A stretch of DNA of 12,548 bases, taken from contig JALHNW010000023.1 in NCBI GenBank assembly GCA_022843345.1, positions 1 to 12,548 on the forward strand. Reading direction: 5' to 3'. Source of the DNA: Rubritepida sp. GTDB taxonomy: Bacteria; Pseudomonadota; Alphaproteobacteria; Acetobacterales; Acetobacteraceae. The notes beneath the pieces were generated by a model. The model was not told the origin of the DNA, did no database searches, and saw only the letters and a list, made by a program, of their open reading frames with translations. Of the stretch, positions 1-8,425 are shown piece after piece. A program made the position numbers and the translations under genes. The first letter of the stretch is position 1. Every line of letters starts with the position of its first letter.

Positions 1-647
1 AGGTCCCGGCGCAAGGCCGGCAGGTCGCCGGGGCCGGCGCGCAGGGCGACGACGCCGCCGATCGGCCGCGCCCACTCGCTGGTCCAGTAGCGCTCGAAGC
101 GCGGCAGGGCGGCGGAGGCGGCGGGGCCGGTGATGGTCAGGTCCAGGTCGCGGAAGTTGAACTGGGCGGAGGCGTCGAAATACTCGTCGCCGATGTTGCG
201 CCCGCCGCCGATCACCAGCCCGCCATCCGCGATCCAGACCTTGTTGTGCATCCGGTGGTTCAGCCGCCAGCCGGCCCAGAGGAACTCCGCGATGTCGCCC
301 AGGGCGCCGCAGGAGCGCAGGTGGAACGGGTTGTACAGCCGCACCTCCACGCAGGGATGCGCGTCCAGCGTCAGCAGCGCTCGCTCGGACTTGCGCACGT
401 AGAGGTCGTCCAGCAGCAGGCGGACCTTCACGCCGCGGTCGGCGGCGGCCAGCACCTCCGCGCTCAGCAGGGTGCCGGTCACGTCCTCGTGCCAGTGGTA
501 GTATTGCAGGTCCAGGCTGTGGCGGGCGGCGCGGGCGCTGTGCACGCGCAGCGCGAAGGCGGCGAGGTTGTCCGAGACGAGGGCGACGCGCGCCTCCTCC
601 GCCACGGCCGGGCCGTCGCGGTCCATCACGGCGCCTGGCGCCAGCAT
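1..647 (-). CDS. Phospholipase D-like (cardiolipin synthase/ClsC-type) protein, 3' part missing
   Basis: The 215 visible residues are the N-terminal half of a two-HKD phospholipase D superfamily protein; the gene runs off the left edge. The N-terminal part has the typical SLDLQYYHWHED stretch (about residues 44-55). It is followed by RGVKVRLLLDD (71-81) and a complete first HKD motif, HNKVWIAD (His134, Lys136, Asp141), then GGRNIGDEYF (148-157), a signature of ClsC/YmdC-like members. Such enzymes transfer phosphatidyl groups or hydrolyse phosphodiesters, using two HKD motifs; the second must lie outside the window. No signal peptide or membrane segment is visible at the N terminus, unlike classical ClsA. 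The start at 647 is chosen because it is the furthest ATG in frame; an ATG at 626 (MDRDGPAVAE) is equally possible and neither has a strong ribosome site. The family is sure; the exact substrate is not. Confidence 0.88.
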   Translation of the reverse strand, partial: MLAPGAVMDRDGPAVAEEARVALVSDNLAAFALRVHSARAARHSLDLQYYHWHEDVTGTLLSAEVLAAADRGVKVRLLLDDLYVRKSERALLTLDAHPCVEVRLYNPFHLRSCGALGDIAEFLWAGWRLNHRMHNKVWIADGGLVIGGGRNIGDEYFDASAQFNFRDLDLTITGPAASAALPRFERYWTSEWARPIGGVVALRAGPGDLPALRRD

Positions 648-669
648 CCCCGTATCCGTTGCCACGGGG

Positions 670-689
670 AAAGAAGCCCGCACATGGGC
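670..689 (-). terminator. Possible weak terminator after tRNA-His
   Basis: Reading the minus strand downstream of the tRNA, GCCC and GGGC (689-686 and 679-676) can pair across a 6-base loop, and the tract TTCTTT follows immediately (675-670). Stem plus U-rich tail is the form of an intrinsic terminator, but a 4-bp stem is short. It sits between the tRNA 3' end and the start of the phospholipase-like gene, so it could separate the two transcripts. Confidence 0.35.
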
Positions 690-723
690 GGATGGTTGCC
701 GACGCGGCGCTTCGGGGAATGAA

Positions 724-800
724 TGGGGCGATCGACGGGACTCGAACCCGCGACATCCAAGACCACAACCTGGCGCTCTACCACCTGAGCTACGACCGCC
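724..800 (-). tRNA. tRNA-His (anticodon GUG)
   Basis: A full cloverleaf can be drawn. The acceptor 5' strand GCGGTCG pairs with CGATCGC, with one G-U pair. The D-arm begins TAGCTCAG. The anticodon stem CCAGG/CTTGG encloses the loop TTGTGGT with GUG at 766-764, and the T-arm contains GGTTCGAGTCC. A G precedes the acceptor stem (position -1, base 800) and faces C73 (base 727), the identity pair specific to tRNA-His and its synthetase. The 3' CCA is encoded (726-724). The gene lies 36 bases after the end of the NIPSNAP gene and has its own promoter there. Confidence 0.97.
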
Positions 801-811
801 GCACGGGGCGC

Positions 812-840
812 GGGATACCGCCCGCGCCGGCCGGGGTCAA
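812..840 (-). promoter_or_regulatory. Sigma-70-type promoter of tRNA-His
   Basis: On the minus strand TTGACC (840-835) is followed after exactly 17 bases by TATCCC (817-812). The first box matches the -35 consensus in five of six positions; the second keeps the TAT start common in alphaproteobacterial -10 boxes. Transcription would start near 805, about five bases before the mature tRNA 5' end, as expected for a short-leader tRNA transcript. The TGA stop of the NIPSNAP gene (839-837) lies inside the -35 box. Confidence 0.7.
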
Positions 841-1160
841 TCCTCCCAGCGCGTCGTGGTGAAGGCGGCGGGCAGCAGCAGCTTGCTGTCCTGCGTCGCG
901 ATGTAGGGGCGCACCTTGCCCAGGTAGTCCAGCCAGGCCTGCACCTCGAACAGCGCCTTGCGGCGGGCGGCGCGTTCCTCGAAGGATTCGTAGGCCCACA
1001 TGTGGACCACCTGGTTCAGCGGCCCGAACTCGGTGGTGTACCAGCCCACCAGGCGGCCCAGGATGGGCTTCTGGATCGCCAGCCCTTCCTCCGCATAGGC
1101 CTTCACGTAGTGGCCGATGGTGCCCGGGTGCATGGTGTAGGTGCGCTGCTCGACGATCAT
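837..1160 (-). CDS. NIPSNAP family protein
   Basis: This 107-residue protein is the size of a single NIPSNAP domain, a ferredoxin-like alpha/beta-barrel fold. Family features are the opening [20 protein letters not shown], the central [25 protein letters not shown] (about 35-59) and the following ERAARRKAL helix. The final 20 or so residues carry the [10 protein letters not shown] strand. It has no signal peptide and is probably cytoplasmic. The biochemical role of bacterial NIPSNAP proteins is not established; many sit beside metabolic enzymes. The ATG at 1160 is preferred over an upstream frame extension because a run of seven G (1175-1169) lies eight bases before it and homologues start at MxxEQRTY. 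It follows the aminotransferase by 41 bases on the same strand, so they are likely co-transcribed. Confidence 0.9.
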   Translation of the reverse strand: MIVEQRTYTMHPGTIGHYVKAYAEEGLAIQKPILGRLVGWYTTEFGPLNQVVHMWAYESFEERAARRKALFEVQAWLDYLGKVRPYIATQDSKLLLPAAFTTTRWED

Positions 1161-1167
1161 GCGGGAA

Positions 1168-1190
1168 TCCCCCCCTTTCGTTGCGGGGGA
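1168..1190 (-). promoter_or_regulatory. Stem that could mask the NIPSNAP ribosome site
   Basis: In the minus-strand transcript TCCCCC (1190-1185) lies nine bases before a seven-G run and an A (1175-1168). These can pair as a 6-bp, almost all-GC hairpin that buries the Shine-Dalgarno sequence of the NIPSNAP gene. The complementarity is directly visible; a role in controlling translation is inference. Confidence 0.35.
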
Positions 1191-1201
1191 ACCCTGCACC
1201 G

Positions 1202-2395
1202 TCAGGCGGGGCGCGCCAAGGCGGCGCCCGTGCGCGCCGCCATCCAGGCGCCGATGCGCGACAGCGCCTCGCGCAGCACCGCCTCGTTCTTGCAGAAGGC
1301 GAAGCGGGCGTAGTGGGCGGGCGCGTCGGGGCCGCTGTAGAAGGCGGTGACGGGGATGGCTGTCACCTTCGCCTCCTCCGTGAGCGTGCGGCAGAAGGCG
1401 ACGTCATCGCCGGTGAAGCCGATCGAGCGGATGTCGGCGGTGATGAAGTAGCTGCCCTGGGCCGGCAGAACGGCGAAGCCCAGCGCCTTCAGCCCCTCGG
1501 ACAGCAGGTCGCGGCGCGCCTGGAGCTGGCCGGACAGGCCGGCGAAATAGGCGTCGTCCTTCGCCAGCCCCACCGCCACCGCGCGCTGGAGGTTGGGCGG
1601 CGTGGTGAAGGTGAGGTTCTGGTGCGCCTTGGCGACGTTGGGCTGGAGGCTGGCGTCGCAGGTGACGTAGCCCACCTTCCACCCGGTCAGGCTGAAGGTC
1701 TTGCCCGCGCTGCCGATGCGCATGCAGCGCGCCCGCATCCCGGGCAGCGTCATCAACGGGATGTGGTTCCAGCCATCATAGGTCAGGTGCTCGTACACCT
1801 CGTCGCAGATGGCGTAGGCGTCGTGGCGCTCCAGCAGCTCGGCGATGAAGGCCAGCTCGGCCGCGGTGAACACCTTGCCGGCCGGGTTCATCGGCGTGTT
1901 GAGCAGGATGGCCTTGGTCTTCGGCCCGAAGGCGGCGGCGAGTTCGGCGCGCGGCAGCTCCCATTTCGGCGGCGTCAGGCGCACCAGGCACGGCACGGCG
2001 CCCAGCAGCCTCACCACCGGCAGGTAGGTGTCGTAGAGCGGCTCCAGCAGCACGCATTCGTCGCCGGGGTTGAGCACGGCCATCAGGCTGGCGGTGATCG
2101 CCTCCGTGGCGCCGGAGGTGACGACCACCTCGCGGTCCGGGTCCACCTCGTTGCCGTAGAAGCGGCGGTTCGCCTCGGCCACGGCGCGGCGCAGCTCGGG
2201 CACGCCGGTCAGCGGCGGGTACTGGTTGCGCCCGTCCTTCAGCGCGGCGGCCGCGGCCTCGATCACGTCCTCCGGCCCGTCATAATCGGGGAAGCCCTGG
2301 CCGAGGTTGATCGCGCCGTGCTGGACGGCGAGCGCCGACATGACGGTGAAGATCGTCGTGCCGGTGGCGGAGAGGAGGGCGTTCTGCGGCTTCAT
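1202..2395 (-). CDS. PLP-dependent aminotransferase class I/II (methionine / kynurenine aminotransferase-like)
   Basis: A fold-type I aminotransferase of 397 residues, the usual length. It transfers an amino group from an amino acid to a 2-oxo acid using pyridoxal phosphate, in the cytoplasm. Visible landmarks are [13 protein letters not shown] (29-41), TSGATEAI (93-100), the cofactor ring contacts in [11 protein letters not shown] (Asn170), CDEVYEHL (Asp198, Tyr201), the Schiff-base lysine Lys232 in [16 protein letters not shown], and the carboxylate-binding arginine in HYARFAFCK (Arg364). [16 protein letters not shown] together with ARFAFCKN is typical of the YbdL/kynurenine aminotransferase subgroup rather than aspartate aminotransferase. 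Start choice: ATG at 2395 ([12 protein letters not shown]) fits family N termini; the in-frame ATG at 2404 would add MRG. Neither has an ideal ribosome site. The NIPSNAP gene follows after 41 bases. The substrate cannot be fixed from sequence alone. Confidence 0.9.
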   Translation of the reverse strand: MKPQNALLSATGTTIFTVMSALAVQHGAINLGQGFPDYDGPEDVIEAAAAALKDGRNQYPPLTGVPELRRAVAEANRRFYGNEVDPDREVVVTSGATEAITASLMAVLNPGDECVLLEPLYDTYLPVVRLLGAVPCLVRLTPPKWELPRAELAAAFGPKTKAILLNTPMNPAGKVFTAAELAFIAELLERHDAYAICDEVYEHLTYDGWNHIPLMTLPGMRARCMRIGSAGKTFSLTGWKVGYVTCDASLQPNVAKAHQNLTFTTPPNLQRAVAVGLAKDDAYFAGLSGQLQARRDLLSEGLKALGFAVLPAQGSYFITADIRSIGFTGDDVAFCRTLTEEAKVTAIPVTAFYSGPDAPAHYARFAFCKNEAVLREALSRIGAWMAARTGAALARPA

Positions 2396-2412
2396 GCCCC
2401 TCATTCTGGGGT

Positions 2413-2463
2413 CGGATGCCGCACCCGGCAATGCGTGCCTTCCGCATGGGCAGGCTGCATCCG
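2413..2463. repeat. Nested inverted repeats upstream of the aminotransferase
   Basis: CGGATGC (2413-2419) is the exact reverse complement of GCATCCG (2457-2463). Between them ATGCG (2431-2435) is the exact reverse complement of CGCAT (2443-2447). The two nested dyads are nearly concentric and lie 9 to 59 bases upstream of the aminotransferase start. They could form a two-part RNA stem in its leader or serve as operator half-sites. The repeats are seen directly; function is unknown. This lies in the 256-base gap 2405-2660, the longest gene-free stretch here, in which I see no gene. Confidence 0.4.
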
Positions 2464-2522
2464 TTTCGGGCGGCGGGCGGGGCGCGGCCCCGCATTTCCC
2501 GGCCGGGGCCATGATTGCGCCC

Positions 2523-2538
2523 GCACGCCGCGGCGTGC
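2523..2538. repeat. Perfect 16-bp palindrome upstream of glnB
   Basis: GCACGCCGCGGCGTGC reads the same on both strands. It lies about 120 bases before the glnB start in the divergent region shared with the aminotransferase. It may be a protein-binding site, but perfect GC palindromes also arise by chance in DNA this rich in G and C. Confidence 0.35.
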
Positions 2539-2543
2539 CATGA

Positions 2544-2999
<456 letters not shown>

Positions 3000-3022
3000 G
3001 CCGCAGCAGTTCAGCCGCAGGC

Positions 3023-3037
3023 TGGCCCCAGGGTTGC
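3023..3037 (+). promoter_or_regulatory. Sigma-54 (-24/-12) promoter of glnA
   Basis: TGGCCCC (3023-3029), four bases, then TTGC (3034-3037) matches the sigma-54 pattern TGGCACG-N4-TTGC with the invariant GG and GC exactly ten bases apart. Of the eleven defined positions only the A and the final G of the first box differ. Transcription would begin near 3049, giving a leader of about 70 bases before glnA. This fits the known nitrogen control of glnA in proteobacteria through NtrC and RpoN. I did not find a clear NtrC dyad nearby. Confidence 0.6.
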
Positions 3038-3058
3038 GTCCCGGGCCCGCCCTGCGGC

Positions 3059-3079
3059 CGCCGCGCAAGGTGCGCGGTG
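3059..3079 (+). other. Stem-loop in the glnA leader
   Basis: CCGCGCA (3061-3067) and TGCGCGG (3071-3077) are perfect reverse complements around the loop AGG, and one G-U and one C-G pair extend the stem to nine base pairs. No T-run follows, so it is not an intrinsic terminator. It lies 40 bases before the glnA ATG, downstream of the predicted sigma-54 start. It could be a processing site or a stability element at the 5' end of the glnA message. Confidence 0.5.
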
Positions 3080-3118
3080 AGGGATCCAGGGACGCAAGAC
3101 ACGGGACAGAGACAAGCG

Positions 3119-4543
3119 ATGGCGAGCAATTCCCCCGAGGCCGTGGCCAGGATCATGGACATGATCAAGGAGAACAGCGTCGAATACGTTGACTTCCGGT
3201 TCACCGACCCCCGCGGCAAGTGGCAGCACACCGCGCAGCACGTCTCCACCGTGGAGGCGGAGGTGTTCGAGCAGGGCATCATGTTCGACGGCTCGTCCAT
3301 CGCCGGCTGGAAGGCGATCAACGAGTCCGACATGATCCTCATGCCCGACACCGCGAACGCCTGCATGGATCCCTTCTCGGCCAAGCCGCAGCTGATCCTG
3401 TTCTGCGACATCATCGAGCCCTCGACGGGCCAGCTCTACGCGCGTGACCCGCGCGGCACGGCGAAGAAGGCCGAAGCCTACGTGGCCGCGTCCGGGATCG
3501 GCGACACGGTGCTGGTGGGCGCCGAGGCCGAGTTCTTCGTGTTCGACGACGTGAAGTTCGGCACCGGGGGCAACTTCGGCTCCTACCGCCTCGACAGCAT
3601 CGAGGGCCCGGGCGCGAACATGCGCGACTACCCCGAGGGCAACATGGGCCACCGCCCGCTCGTCAAGGGCGGCTACTTCCCGGTGAACCCCGTGGACTCC
3701 GAGGTGGACCTGCGCGCCGAGATGCTCTCGACCATGATCGAGATGGGCATCCCGGGCGAGAAGCACCACCACGAGGTCGCGCAGTCGCAGCATGAGCTGG
3801 GCACGCGCTTCGGCACGCTGCTGACGATGGCCGACCAGATGCAGATCTACAAGTACTGCGTCCACAACGTCGCCCATTCCTACGGCAAGACGGCGACCTT
3901 CATGCCGAAGCCGATCTACGGCGACAACGGCTCGGGCATGCACACCCACCTGTCCATCTGGAAGGACAAGAAGCCGATGTTCGCGGGCAACGGCTACGCG
4001 GACCTGTCGGAGATGTGCCTCTACGCCATCGGCGGCATCATCAAGCACGCCAAGGCGCTGAACGCCTTCACCAACCCCTCGACCAACTCCTACAAGCGGC
4101 TGATCCCCGGCTTCGAGGCGCCCGTGCTGCTGGCCTATTCCGCCCGCAACCGCTCCGCCTCCTGCCGCATCCCCTACACGACCAGCCCGAAGGCCAAGCG
4201 CGTCGAGGTCCGCTTCCCCGACCCGACGGCGAACCCCTACCTCTCCTTCGCCGCGCTCACCATGGCGGCGATGGACGGCATCAAGAACAAGATCCACCCC
4301 GGCGAGCCGATGGACAAGGACCTGTACGACCTGCCGCCGGAGGAGCTGAAGGACATCCCGACCGTCTGCGGCTCGCTGCGCGAGGCGCTGGGCGCACTCG
4401 CCGCCGACCACGAGTTCCTGCTGGCCGGCGACGTGTTCAGCAAGGAGCAGATCGAGAGCTACATCGAGCTGAAGTGGGGCGAGGTGTACCGCTTCGAGCA
4501 CACCCCGCATCCGGTCGAGTTCGAGATGTACTACTCGGCCTGA
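3119..4543 (+). CDS. glnA: Glutamine synthetase type I
   Basis: This 474-residue protein is full length for bacterial GSI, the cytoplasmic dodecamer that makes glutamine from glutamate, ammonia and ATP. Landmarks in order: [10 protein letters not shown] (beta-grasp N-terminal domain), [10 protein letters not shown] (metal-binding Glu), [29 protein letters not shown] (metal ligands), [12 protein letters not shown] (ATP/metal His), [18 protein letters not shown] (glutamate-site loop), [11 protein letters not shown] (substrate Arg), and [18 protein letters not shown]. Tyr403 in DLYDLPPEE corresponds to the adenylylated tyrosine of enterobacterial GlnA, so control by GlnE under GlnB is expected. 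This fits glnB lying directly upstream. The ATG at 3119 (MASNSPEAV) is the family start; the ribosome site is weak (AGAGA). A long frame extending upstream of this start is not part of the gene. A strong stem-loop follows the stop. Confidence 0.99.
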   Translation: MASNSPEAVARIMDMIKENSVEYVDFRFTDPRGKWQHTAQHVSTVEAEVFEQGIMFDGSSIAGWKAINESDMILMPDTANACMDPFSAKPQLILFCDIIEPSTGQLYARDPRGTAKKAEAYVAASGIGDTVLVGAEAEFFVFDDVKFGTGGNFGSYRLDSIEGPGANMRDYPEGNMGHRPLVKGGYFPVNPVDSEVDLRAEMLSTMIEMGIPGEKHHHEVAQSQHELGTRFGTLLTMADQMQIYKYCVHNVAHSYGKTATFMPKPIYGDNGSGMHTHLSIWKDKKPMFAGNGYADLSEMCLYAIGGIIKHAKALNAFTNPSTNSYKRLIPGFEAPVLLAYSARNRSASCRIPYTTSPKAKRVEVRFPDPTANPYLSFAALTMAAMDGIKNKIHPGEPMDKDLYDLPPEELKDIPTVCGSLREALGALAADHEFLLAGDVFSKEQIESYIELKWGEVYRFEHTPHPVEFEMYYSA

Positions 4544-4559
4544 ACCGGGCCGCACCGGG

Positions 4560-4595
4560 CGCCGCCGCGGGGAACCGCGGCGGCGTTCGCGTTTT
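4560..4595 (+). terminator. Terminator after glnA, shared with the convergent Bug gene
   Basis: GCCGCCGCGG (4561-4570) and CCGCGGCGGC (4575-4584) are perfect reverse complements around the loop GGAA, extended by a C-G pair (4560/4585). A TTTT run lies at 4592-4595, seven bases beyond the stem. The strong stem with a short U tract supports termination of glnA. On the other strand the same hairpin follows the Bug gene stop (4597-4595) directly but lacks a U tail there, so for that gene it would act as a 3' stabiliser or a weaker stop. Confidence 0.75.
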
Positions 4596-5563
4596 CAGTC
4601 CGCCCTGATGCCCTTCTGGCGGATGACCGGTTCCCACTTCGCGATCTCGGCGGCCAGGAAGGCGCTGGCGCTCTCGGGCGTGCTGTCGGGCACCACCTGC
4701 ATCGCCAGTTCCGTCAGCCGGTTGCGGACCGCCGCCACGCCCAACGCCCGGTTCACGGCCGCGTTCACCGCGCGCAGCGTGGCCGGCGGCGTGCCGGCCG
4801 GCGCCATGACCATGTGCCAGGTGTAGGCCTCGAAGCCCGGCATCCCCTGCTCGATGAAGGTCGGGATGTCGGGCGCGATGGCGCTGCGCTCGCGCGTCGC
4901 GATGGCGATCGCGCGCATCTCGCCACGCTGGATGTAGGGCAGCGCGGAGGCCGCCACGTCCACCATCAGCGGCACCCGCCCGGCCAGGACGTCCGGCATC
5001 GCCTGCGCCGAGCCGCGGAAGGCCACGTGGTTGGCCTCCAGGTTGCCGGCCTGGGACAGGAACATCTCGGTCGCCAGGTGCAGCGCGCCGCCATTGCCGC
5101 TGGAGGCGTAGTCCACCCGCCCCGGATTGGCGCGCAGGTGGGCGATGACGCCCTGCAGGTCCCGCGCCGGGAAGCGCGGGTTGACCATCATCACCATGGG
5201 GATCTGGCCGACCAGCGCCACGGGGGCGAAGTCGCGCACCGGGTCGAAGGGCATCCGGTCGAACAGCGCCTTCACCACCGCGTGGCCGATGGTGGTGTAG
5301 AGCAGGGTCTGCCCGTCCTTCGCCGCCTTCGCCACCACGTCCGTGCCGATGATGATGCCCGAGCCGGTGCGGTTCTCGATCACCACGCGCTGCGGCAGGG
5401 CCTTGGACATCTCCTCCGCCACCACACGGGCGGGGATGTCGGTGGGCCCGCCGGCGGCGAAGGGAACGACCAGGCGCACCGGTTGGGTGGGCCATTCGGC
5501 CGCATGGGCCTGGGAGGCGAAGGGCAGCAGGCCACCGAGGGCGAGGGCGTGGCGACGGCGCAT
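4595..5563 (-). CDS. Bug/TctC-family tripartite tricarboxylate transporter substrate-binding protein
   Basis: A 322-residue periplasmic receptor of the Bug family. Such proteins bind small carboxylates or similar ligands and normally serve TctA/TctB-type transporters. The N terminus MRRRHALALGG...SQAHA is a secretion signal with cleavage likely after Ala21; the arginine run makes Tat export conceivable. The Bug signature VPFAAGGPTD (33-42) forms the ligand carboxylate loop, and further family marks are YASSGNGGALHLA, VPLMVDV and APAGTPPATLRAVNAAVNRAL near the C terminus. The ATG at 5563 is chosen because GGAGA precedes it by seven bases; a TTG two codons upstream is less likely. It lies 42 bases after ugpC on the same strand and may be the last gene of that operon. 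No TctA or TctB lies in the window, so it is an orphan receptor here. The ligand is unknown. Confidence 0.93.
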   Translation of the reverse strand: MRRRHALALGGLLPFASQAHAAEWPTQPVRLVVPFAAGGPTDIPARVVAEEMSKALPQRVVIENRTGSGIIIGTDVVAKAAKDGQTLLYTTIGHAVVKALFDRMPFDPVRDFAPVALVGQIPMVMMVNPRFPARDLQGVIAHLRANPGRVDYASSGNGGALHLATEMFLSQAGNLEANHVAFRGSAQAMPDVLAGRVPLMVDVAASALPYIQRGEMRAIAIATRERSAIAPDIPTFIEQGMPGFEAYTWHMVMAPAGTPPATLRAVNAAVNRALGVAAVRNRLTELAMQVVPDSTPESASAFLAAEIAKWEPVIRQKGIRAD

Positions 5564-5588
5564 GGGCAAATCTCCGGCTGAGGACCTG

Positions 5589-5605
5589 CGCCGTATCTAG
5601 CGGCG
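5589..5605 (-). other. Small stem-loop between ugpC and the Bug gene
   Basis: CGCCG and CGGCG pair around a seven-base loop directly after the ugpC stop codon. There is no T-run, so it is not a typical terminator. It could mark an mRNA processing or attenuation point that sets Bug-gene expression apart from the ugp genes. Confidence 0.3.
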
Positions 5606-6670
<1,065 letters not shown>

Positions 6671-7537
6671 CTACTTCTCGGTCTCCGTCAGGCCCTTCAC
6701 GAACCATCGCTGCATCAGCACCACCACCAGCACCGGCGGCAGCAGCGCCAGCACCGCGGTGGCCATGATCACGTTCCACTCGTTCTGCGTGTCGCCGCCG
6801 CCGATCATCTTGGTGAGGCCCACGATGACCGTCTCCAGGCTGCGGTCGTTCACGATCAGCAGCGGCCAGAGGTACTGGTTCCAGCCGTAGATGAAGAGGA
6901 TGACGAAGAGGGCTGCGATGTTCGTCACGCTCAGCGGCAGCGCCACGTCCTTGAAGAAGCGCAGCGGGCCGGCGCCGTCGATCTTGGCAGCCTCCACGTA
7001 TTCATCCGGGATGGTGAGGAAGAACTGCCGGAACAGCAGCGTCGCGGTGGCCGAGGCGATCAGCGGCACCACCAGCCCCTGCATGGTGTTGATCATGTCC
7101 AGCGAGACCATCACCTGGAAGGTGGGGATGATCCGCACCTCGACGGGCAGCATCAGCGTGATGAAGATCAGCCAGAAGGCCAGCATGCGCCCGGGAAAGC
7201 GGAAGAACACCACGGCGTAGGCGGAGGTGAGCGAGATGGCGATCTTGCCCAGCGCGATCAGCAGCGCCATCACCAGCGAGTTCAGCAGCATGGTGCCGGC
7301 CGGCACGCCCATGTAGCGCCCGCCGCCCACGCCCCAGGCCTGCGCGTAGTTCTCGGCCGCGTGCGGGCCGGGCAGCAGCGGCACGTCGCCCCGCCCGATG
7401 GTCGAGGCGTCGTGCGTCGAGCCCATCAGCGTCAGCCAGATGGGAAAGGCGAAGGCGAGCACGCCGAGCGCCAGCCAGCCATGGGTGAACCAGGCGGCGC
7501 GGCGGTTGCGGGCGCGGGTCCCTTCCGCGGTTTCCAT
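6671..7537 (-). CDS. ugpE: sn-Glycerol-3-phosphate ABC importer, permease subunit
   Basis: A 288-residue inner-membrane permease of the MalG/UgpE class with six predicted membrane spans (roughly residues 20-40, 82-108, 118-135, 152-172, 204-224 and 256-276). The EAA loop EYVEAAKIDGAGPLRFFKDVALPL (179-202), which docks on the ATPase, is intact. Its end, QRWFVKGLTETEK, is close to the usual C terminus of UgpE proteins, where FVKGLT-G is common. The ATG at 7537 shares its A with the TGA of ugpA (TGATG), a classic coupled junction, and GGAAGG lies upstream. A longer open frame extending further upstream is discarded because of this junction. Confidence 0.96.
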   Translation of the reverse strand: METAEGTRARNRRAAWFTHGWLALGVLAFAFPIWLTLMGSTHDASTIGRGDVPLLPGPHAAENYAQAWGVGGGRYMGVPAGTMLLNSLVMALLIALGKIAISLTSAYAVVFFRFPGRMLAFWLIFITLMLPVEVRIIPTFQVMVSLDMINTMQGLVVPLIASATATLLFRQFFLTIPDEYVEAAKIDGAGPLRFFKDVALPLSVTNIAALFVILFIYGWNQYLWPLLIVNDRSLETVIVGLTKMIGGGDTQNEWNVIMATAVLALLPPVLVVVLMQRWFVKGLTETEK

Positions 7538-8415
7538 CAGTAGTGCACCTTCCGCTCGACGTAGCGGAACTGCACGATGGTCAGCCCGATGACGAGGATC
7601 ATCAGGATCACGCTCTGCGCCGCCGACGAGCCGAGGTTCAGGTTCATCACCCCGTCGGTGTAGACGCGGTAGATCAGCGTCTCGGTGCTCTTGCCCGGCC
7701 CGCCCTGGGTGAGCGAGTGGATCACGCCGAAGGTGTCGAAGAAGGCGTAGACCAGGTTCACCACCAGCAGGAAGAATGCGGTGGGCGAGAGCAGCGGGAA
7801 GGTCACCGTCCAGAAGCGGCGCAAGGGCCGCGCGCCGTCTATGGCCGCCGCCTCCAGCACCGATTTCGGGATGGATTGCAGGCCCGCCAGGAAGAAGATG
7901 AAGTTGTAGGACACCTGCTTCCAGGCCGATGCCAGGATGATCAGCAGCATCGCCTGGTCGCCATCCAGCTTGTAGTCCCAGGCGATGCCGGCGGCGTTCA
8001 GCATGCGCCCGAAGATGCCGATGTTCGGGTGGAACATGAACAGCCACAGCACCGCGGCCAGCGCGGGTGCGACGGCATAGGGCCAGATCAGCAGCGTCTT
8101 GTAGGTGTCGGCGCCCCGGATCTGCTTGTCCGCCTGCACCGCCAGGAACAGCGCGGCCCCCAGCGCCAGCGCGGCGACGGAGGCGCTGAACACCAGCGTC
8201 CGCCCCGCCGCCTCAAGCCAGGAAGGGTCCGACAGGACGTCGGCGAAGTTCTCGAAGCCGATGAACTCGGAGGACAGGCCGAAGGCGTCCTCACGCAGGA
8301 AGGACTGCCAGACGGCCTGCCCGGCCGGCCAGAAGAAGAACAGGCCGGTGATGACGAGCTGCGGCAGCAGCAGCAGGTAGGGAAGGGCCACGCCCTTGAA
8401 GTGAACCTTCCTCAA
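7537..8415 (-). CDS. ugpA: sn-Glycerol-3-phosphate ABC importer, permease subunit (TTG start)
   Basis: A 292-residue inner-membrane permease that pairs with UgpE to form the transmembrane channel. Membrane spans are visible near residues 10-30, 74-94, 106-128, 155-178, 212-233 and 266-284. The EAA loop [24 protein letters not shown] (186-209) is intact, followed by [21 protein letters not shown], a strong UgpA signature. The start codon is TTG (8415-8413): there is no in-frame ATG or GTG between it and the ugpB stop. The first internal Met lies beyond residue 120, and a GGAG ribosome site stands six bases before the TTG. It begins ten bases after the ugpB stop. Confidence 0.96.
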   Translation of the reverse strand: MRKVHFKGVALPYLLLLPQLVITGLFFFWPAGQAVWQSFLREDAFGLSSEFIGFENFADVLSDPSWLEAAGRTLVFSASVAALALGAALFLAVQADKQIRGADTYKTLLIWPYAVAPALAAVLWLFMFHPNIGIFGRMLNAAGIAWDYKLDGDQAMLLIILASAWKQVSYNFIFFLAGLQSIPKSVLEAAAIDGARPLRRFWTVTFPLLSPTAFFLLVVNLVYAFFDTFGVIHSLTQGGPGKSTETLIYRVYTDGVMNLNLGSSAAQSVILMILVIGLTIVQFRYVERKVHY

Positions 8416-8421
8416 CGCCTG

Positions 8422-8425
8422 CTCC
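8422..8425 (-). promoter_or_regulatory. Ribosome site that fixes the ugpA TTG start
   Basis: GGAG follows directly on the ugpB stop codon TGA and is six bases from the TTG at 8415. Its spacing and the lack of any ATG or GTG nearby decide the start of ugpA. Termination on ugpB and initiation on ugpA are therefore likely coupled. Confidence 0.7.

Noticed and set aside
2505..2518. Second sigma-54-like site (GG-N10-GC with TTGC) upstream of glnB
   Set aside because: The upstream box lacks CAC, and such spacing is frequent in GC-rich DNA; kept only as a rival to the site at 2588.
3011..4555. 514-codon minus-strand frame antisense to glnA
   Set aside because: Mirror of the glnA codon pattern in GC-rich DNA; composition dominated by Val, His, Gly, Asp and Leu, with no domain.
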